Assembly: GCF_001411555.2 (NCBI RefSeq)
Contig: NC_049905.1
Location: forward strand, 17,288,097-17,352,096
DNA from: Juglans regia
Lineage: Eukaryota; Streptophyta; Magnoliopsida; Fagales; Juglandaceae
Length of the DNA: 64,000 bases
Reading direction: 5' to 3'
The notes under the pieces were generated by a model that worked only from the letters and a program-made list of their open reading frames with translations, was not told the DNA's origin and made no database searches. The first letter of the stretch is position 1. The number at the start of each line of letters is the position of its first letter. Position numbers and translations under genes: made by a program. Positions 58,614 to 64,000 of the stretch are shown piece by piece.

Positions 58614-59434
58614 GATATATACCCTAACTTGGATGTTTCCTTCTTCTTCTCACTGATATCTGTCTGTTCTATGGATATTGAGTTTTCCTTTCTATGGCTG
58701 CATGCAGATCATGACAGACCCAGATGTTCCTGGTCCCAGCGATCCATACCTGAGGGAGCACTTACACTGGTATTATCCTACAAATTACACCTCCTCTCCA
58801 GAGATATGAAAAGCAAAAGTACTCTAGCTAGCTGTTTTTTGGGTTTTAATGAAAAGAAAAAGACCCCTAGCTTGAAAAGAAGAATCCGAGGCTAAGTTAT
58901 TAGGAAAAGTGTTATTTAATTTGTCAGTTTGGAAATATCCACCATAACCATCTTCACAACCAAAGATTTCAGAATTCTTTGATTTTTCATGCATTTTAAT
59001 ACTATTATTTTAACTTGATTAATTATGTTGCAGGATAGTGACGAACATCCCAGGCACAACAAATGCAACATTTGGTAATATTTGATCTCCTCATTTTTTA
59101 GTGAGAGAGAGAGAGAGAGGGAGAGAGAGAGCATATAATTAATAATTAATAATTAATACTATATATAATATGAATAAATGATTTGTTTTTGCGTTTTATT
59201 TCATAAACAGGAAGGGAGGTGGTGGACTATGAAATGCCAAGGCCAAATATAGGGATCCACAGGTTTGTGTTCCTCCTATTCAAGCAGAAACGCAGAGAGA
59301 CAGTCAAGATCACAGTCCCACCTCCAAGGGACCTCTTCAACACTCGAAAGTTTGCAGAAGAGAATGAACTTGGCCTTCCTGTGGCTGCACTCTTCTTCAA
59401 TGCCCAAAGGGAGACAGCTGCAAGAAGACGTTGA
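58360..59434 (+). CDS. CEN: CENTRORADIALIS/TFL1-like PEBP protein (flowering repressor), four exons
   Basis: The family acts with FD-type bZIP and 14-3-3 proteins in shoot meristems to keep them indeterminate and delay flowering, competing with FT. Exons are 58360-58560 (201 nt), 58708-58769 (62), 59034-59074 (41) and 59211-59434 (224 with stop): 175 residues. The 62- and 41-nt middle exons are the hallmark of plant FT/TFL1 genes; all borders are GT-AG. Motifs seen: [43 protein letters not shown] and the end [11 protein letters not shown]. The His in REHLHW (FT has Tyr) and the Asp in [10 protein letters not shown] (FT has Gln) put it on the TFL1/CEN side; GHELFPS with FKQK and the AARRR end favour CEN/ATC over TFL1 proper. 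Odd residues: GGIIGDV where the family usually has GRVIGDV, and EVDGGD where EVHGGD is usual. The loop before the Asp ([13 protein letters not shown]) is unusual. No signal or membrane segment is seen; cytosol/nucleus expected. Confidence 0.95.
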
Positions 59435-59544
59435 AAAACTTTGTACAAATAACCAGCTAATTAAGCAGTGCATGATATACATCTACATGCACAGTATTTG
59501 GAAAGCCAATGATATTCGTTAAAATATCAAGCAATATGAGCGGT

Positions 59545-59606
59545 GTCTGTTCCAAATTAACTATACATCTTTTACGTCTGTTCCAAATTAACTATACATC
59601 TTTTAC
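59545..59606. repeat. 31-bp perfect direct duplication downstream of the CEN stop
   Basis: gtctgttccaaattaactat plus 11 more bases occurs at 59545-59575 and again at 59576-59606 without a mismatch. It begins 110 bases after the stop, so probably in the 3' untranslated region or just beyond. Confidence 0.96.
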
Positions 59607-59609
59607 GTA

Positions 59610-61140
59610 CCCTTTTTTCTTTATCGATAAAAAGTTATAGGAATAGTCAATTGAATGCAGTTTCTCTAGGTCCCTCTAAGAATTAATGCATCTTTAAATA
59701 GTTAATAATACTAATAATAATAATATATTAAAGGAAATCCGTACATATATACAGATACCAATGCAAAACGTAATACATATATGAACCGGTTCGATTCGAT
59801 GTTATAAAAAACAAAATTGGAATTAGACCAATTTTGAATCGGTTTTGCAAAATTGGAATTGGTTTTACACCGAATGGAACATACCAATTCGGTCCGGTTC
59901 ACTAATTTTCCTTTTTTGCCCTAGAATTTACAATATAATAGAGGATACTATTCACATCATTTAAATGGTAAGATTTGATTTGTAAAATTTAGATTTTAAA
60001 ATTTATTTTCTAAATCAAATTATGTCATACAAGCACTTTATTAAGTGTATTATCCACGCTGACTTGATAATAGATTTATATATATATATATATATATATT
60101 TTACGTCCTCATATATTCCATTTTGTTCATTTGGATCCTAAAATTATTGAATCTTGATCATGGAGATTTGGTAGTTTTTCTTTAATGATATTAATAATTA
60201 TGATGGGAATTTTGCAGTTTAAACCTTCTTAAGATATTATTTCACTTTCTCAATCATTTCTTCCTCTCAAGTCTCATGTATACTAATTTATCCCCTTAGT
60301 TCCTTCTCTCAAATTACAAGATATTCTAATATAATTCAACCTCAATAAATTTTAGTTTTTCTCAAATTTTGGGTCACTTTTATTTTGAAATGGTGGTGTA
60401 ATATGTTTGAACTACGTAATGATCCGTCATGAGTATTAACTTTGATCGATTTCTCTACTATGTTCCTTAACATGCATATTATGCATGCTTTACAGAAAGT
60501 TTTCATAATAATTAATTGGTCATACTTTAGATGAAACTAATTAATAAACATAATGTAATGAACTTTAATACAAAAATGATTCTCACTATAGTTTGGAAAT
60601 GTTTTCCCTTATAGATACTTATGATTCATACTTTCAAGGAAATTTTGCTTGGACACCTCTTATGCTATGTGATATTTGGATTTAGGACCTTGTGCAATTT
60701 TGTAAGTAATAGATCGCTTGTGCTTTGAGTTTTCTTCAGTAATACTCCATTCTGGCACAACTTTGGTCTATAATTATCATAAATAATAAGAGTTATTCTA
60801 TTCTCAAGTCGGTATGTAGAAAAACACCACCCACATCTCTTAAACGGTAAGATTTGATTGGTAAGATTCAAATTTTGAAATTCTTTTTCCAAATCAAATT
60901 ATATTATGTAAGTAGTTTATTAATTAGCGGGTGACCAAGATCAAGCCACCCGCGTGTTGATCAAGAAGTCTTGCGAGGATTCTTAACTTTCTTAGCTGTG
61001 GATTGTCATTTCCAATTTTGCTCGCTCTAGAAATGGTCGGAAGAATTCTACTAGGATTCTTTCATTTCCTCGTAGAAGGTTTATTATTGTTTCATTCACT
61101 CATCCATTCATAACAAGATATTTTACAAATGGTCATGATA
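59610..61140. other. Intergenic AT-rich DNA; two related non-coding segments
   Basis: Bases 59940-60045 and 60820-60915 share aaa.ggtaagatttgatt and ctaaatcaaattat/ccaaatcaaattat with similar flanks, so they are copies of one old repeat. Bases 59780-59905 hold ggttcgattcgatg, gaatcggttttg and ggtccggttcac words in both orientations, typical of a decayed MITE. No gene was seen. Confidence 0.5.
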
Positions 61141-61144
61141 TATA

Positions 61145-62700
61145 GTACTAAAATAGATTCCATTGACCAAAGCATTAACGTTGTTGTTAACGTCATGTTT
61201 TGTATGCTTAGACAAGGTCCTAACAACTCGAGTCGGGGTCTTCAACTGCGAACACAAGAGAGAAAATGGCTTCTGGGAAGCGTGGAGAACCTCTGATGCC
61301 TAAGTTAGTATTTTCATGTGTATAGTAATGGCTAGAGCATCACGTAATCAAGAGAGAGTTTCTCGTATTTGGGGGCCAGCTTTTATACGTGGTCTTTGGA
61401 GAACATTTTGTACCACATGTCGGGGCCTTTAATGTGATGTAGGATCTGGGTGGTTCCATTAATGTAGCATAGTTCCTTGGACAAAGCCTTGAAAGTGGAT
61501 GATCGAAGCTGCCGCTTTTCATGTTTGAAGTCAGGGGATGGAGGGCTGTCCATGCTTCCCATTCTTTTGCTGGCGTAGATCCTTAAATGTTGAATGTCAC
61601 TGGGGGATGTCATGGTCGACGTATCTTCTCTATCCCTATCAATGTGATTTCCCGCATGATGTGCCAATCCATGGCTGGCAAACCGCATGGGCCAAATTCC
61701 TTCTTTAACCCTAGGGTCGTAGGAGGATAGGGCCTGGACCGAAAAGGGCCTTGGTATTTTGCGCAGGCCAACTCGTGGGTTCGAGGGGAAATTCCCCATT
61801 TTAGTTACCCCGCCAATTCCTACTAAACAAGTTTAGTGGGAATTTCTTCATTCGTGAGGTGTCTTGATGGCGTGCCTTTGACAGGCCATGTTGCTTTGGA
61901 ATGCGCCCATTTGGCTCACTCTCCTTGGGTAACGTTTGACAGTTTCTCTCCCACATTGCTTCGTGCCGCGCGCAACGCAGGATACGTGTTCGCCCACTCT
62001 CCCCTCTGCAGCACGTGCTCTCTTGCTATATGTGGAACTTCAAAGGTCACGAAAGTCTATTTAACCCTAAGTCTCTTTTTGGCTTTGAGTCTATATGTTT
62101 TTTAATTTCTTCCCACTCTTTTGAATCTCTTTTTCTTGCTCTTCTCCCCCTTTTCTTATTGTTTCATATTTAAGCACCGTTCTCTGTCTAGTTATGGCGC
62201 CCAAGAATGCTTCTCACGACACTCCAAGGGGTTCCAAGAGGTCCTAGTGGTTTTGCCCGAGTTGACGTCTTCTAGGTGGTAGCGGAGGCCAATGAGGCTT
62301 CTGTGGTCTCTCCTGAGGCCGAGGTCTTGTTGACCTGCACTGTTGCCACCACGGCCTCCGCCACGATCCCGCAGGAGACTGTAGTTGAGGCAGTAGTAAG
62401 GGAAGCCTCTTAGCAGCCGACAATGAAAGGAGAAGCTAAGGTTCATGTTGTTTTCTTAGGAACCGAGGTGGGGTTTGATCCTAGGGCTGGCCTTGGGGAG
62501 ATGGTTAATGAGGCTCATGATGCTGGAGGTAGTGAGGTTCCACAAGCGGAGTCCAGGTTTGAGACAGCCCATGCCAAGTCTATCCGGGGGATGGCGGGCA
62601 CGCTTAACGCATTCTTTTTCGAGATAAGCCCTTTTATTTCTTCCACTACCTCTTCTTGTTATTGATTTGATTTGTGTGTTTTTTTAATAAGATCGCGCTC
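61145..62700 (+). mobile_element. Unclassified repeat with a promoter-like segment and broken short ORF
   Basis: The region is GC-richer than its surroundings. At 62057 the text gtctatttaaccctaagtct resembles a TATA/start zone, then a CT-rich leader, then an ATG at 62193 reading MAPKNASHDTPRGSKRS before a stop. A later frame ends VPQAESRFETAHAKSIRGMA... near 62660. It looks like an internally deleted, gag-like ORF of a non-autonomous retroelement, but no defining domain is visible. The 138-codon minus-strand ORF at 61383-61799 has no recognisable domain. Confidence 0.35.
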
Positions 62701-62869
62701 TTTGTAGCACATATATACATTAATAATTAACTTCTTCTTCTTCTCGAACTCCATCTCTTCCTCTCTACCCTTGCTCCTTTTTCTTTACTTTCTCTGTTGG
62801 GGAGTGTAACGGTGTTGAGAGCAACTTAGATCAATTGACATAAACAATCGAACCTAGATGCAATATGAT

Positions 62870-63650
62870 CAAACTTTGTTAGGGAGGTTGAGCAGTTCAT
62901 AAGACTAGACTTGCCCCACAGACTTTACCTTGTAAACTTGTCAACTTGTAAGACTCGAGCAGTTCGTGAGACTGGTAAACTGGATGGACCCTTCAGGTAA
63001 ACTCGTAAACTTGATGGAGGTCGAGCAGTGTGTTAGACTGGATTTGCCTCGTTGACCCTCGTAGGTGCAAGAGGGGGTCGAGTAGTGGGATAGACTGAAC
63101 TCGCCTTAAAACCTATAAACTTGATGAAGGTCAAGCAGTGCGTTAGATTGGACTCACCTCGTAGGTGCAAGGGGGGTCGAGGAATGTGTTAGACTGAACT
63201 CGTCTTAAAACTTATAAATTTGATGGAGGTCAACTAGTACATTAGACTGGACTTGCCTCGTTGATCCTCGTAGGCCTGAGCGGGGGTCAAGTAATGCGTT
63301 AGCTTAAATTCTCCCTAAAACTTGTAAACTTGATGGAGGTCGAGTAGTACGTTAGATCGAACTCACCTCATTGACCCTCGCAAGCGTGAGGGGGTTGGTA
63401 GTAAGTTAGATTGGAATGGCCCTAGAGAGTTGCAAACTTGACGGAGGTTGATCAATACGTTAGACAAAACTAGCCCTGGAGACTTGCAAACTCGGCGGAG
63501 GTCGAGTAATACGTTAGACTGGAGTTGCCTCGTTGACCTTTGTAGGCCGATGGGGTTGAGCAGTATGTCAGACTGGACTCGCATTGGAGACTTGTGAACT
63601 TGATGGAGGTCTAGCAGTACGTTAGACTAGACTCGTCTCATTGATTTGGA
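62870..63650. repeat. Higher-order minisatellite, ~100-110-bp units made of two similar halves
   Basis: The phrase aacttgatggaggtcgag followed by cagt.cgttagactgga recurs near 63010, 63118, 63217, 63327, 63426, 63488 and 63597. Intervals are mostly 99-110 bases, with one of about 62. The intervening half-units (cgttgaccctcgtaggtgc, ggggtcgagtagtg) resemble the main phrase. ORFs across it are repeat artefacts. Confidence 0.92.
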
Positions 63651-64000
63651 CGAGATCAAACATACTCCTGGGAGACAATCACAATTTCATTTATAACTTA
63701 TACATTATCAAAATCAAATACAGCTTACACTTTCAATAAAAGTATTCTCGTAGGTGCTTGACATTCCACGGGTGTTGCAGATCCTTCCCTCGCGCGTCTT
63801 TAAGCTTACACGGGCTTGGAGAGCTTGTTAGAGAGTGGCTCGCTTGGCTTTATTCATCGGAGAGCTTGCCCGTCCTTGGCTTCCCCCCTGTGATGAACTC
63901 GGGAGGAGGTGGCTGGGCACATTTGTCTTCTTGGGTCTCTATTATGTTCACTCCACCTTTCGTTGGCCTTAGTTCTTGCACATAGCATTCCCATGCCAAG
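63651..64000. other. Window end, probably continuing the same repeat; no gene identified
   Basis: The text becomes less repetitive (gtaggtgcttgacattccac) with a 75-codon ORF at 63758-63985 that has no recognisable domain. The sequence is cut by the window edge. Confidence 0.4.

Noticed and set aside
59219..59522. Other-frame ORFs over CEN exon 4
   Set aside because: Only the frame joined to exons 1-3 gives the PEBP C-terminus; the others are shadows.

Overview
The window is nuclear DNA from a woody eudicot. AT-rich intergenic DNA, spliced genes with GT-AG introns, and dense plant transposons (L1-type LINEs, tRNA-derived SINEs, Tourist-like MITEs, hAT elements, LTR-retrotransposon remnants) all point that way. 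The style of the GTTTGG-ended MITEs fits a Fagales/Juglandaceae-like genome, but that placement is inference. Only two genes look functional. Most other open reading frames are shadows, low-complexity artefacts or transposon debris.

Gene 1 (2522-33806, minus strand) is a complete replication factor C subunit 1 gene (RFC1, large subunit of the PCNA clamp loader). I could trace 22 coding exons with consistent GT-AG borders and phases, giving 2883 nt and 960 codons plus stop. The first coding exon contributes only the ATG, and a non-coding exon lies further upstream. Five introns (about 3.8, 5.5, 5.0, 4.7 and 4.9 kb) hold almost all the excess length. They are filled with nested transposons: LINE fragments, two SINEs with clear target duplications, MITEs, a hAT element with a perfect 8-bp duplication, a near-identical ~0.6-kb tandem duplication and a MITE carrying an expanded minisatellite. 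The RFC1 promoter/non-coding-exon block (34095-35012) is duplicated in direct orientation about 33.5 kb away, beyond the 3' end of the gene (557-1546).

The middle (35-54 kb) is a transposon graveyard: a 5'-truncated LINE with target duplication; two nested solo LTRs of one family (outer 37043-42976, inner 39427-42617), each with its own 5-bp duplication; Tourist-like MITEs; a decayed hAT transposase (45905-48080, minus); microsatellites; a decayed Ty1/copia pol region (51.7-53.0 kb); and a small hAT-like MITE.

Gene 2 (58360-59434, plus strand) is a complete four-exon PEBP-family gene of the CENTRORADIALIS/TFL1 type (175 codons). Its exons are 201, 62, 41 and 224 nt. It has the His and Asp expected of flowering repressors, but some otherwise conserved residues differ. 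It has a 31-bp direct duplication just after the stop. The right end (61-64 kb) is an unclassified repeat with a degenerate short ORF and a roughly 0.8-kb minisatellite.

The two genes share no evident pathway: RFC1 acts in DNA replication and repair, CEN/TFL1 in inflorescence and flowering-time control.
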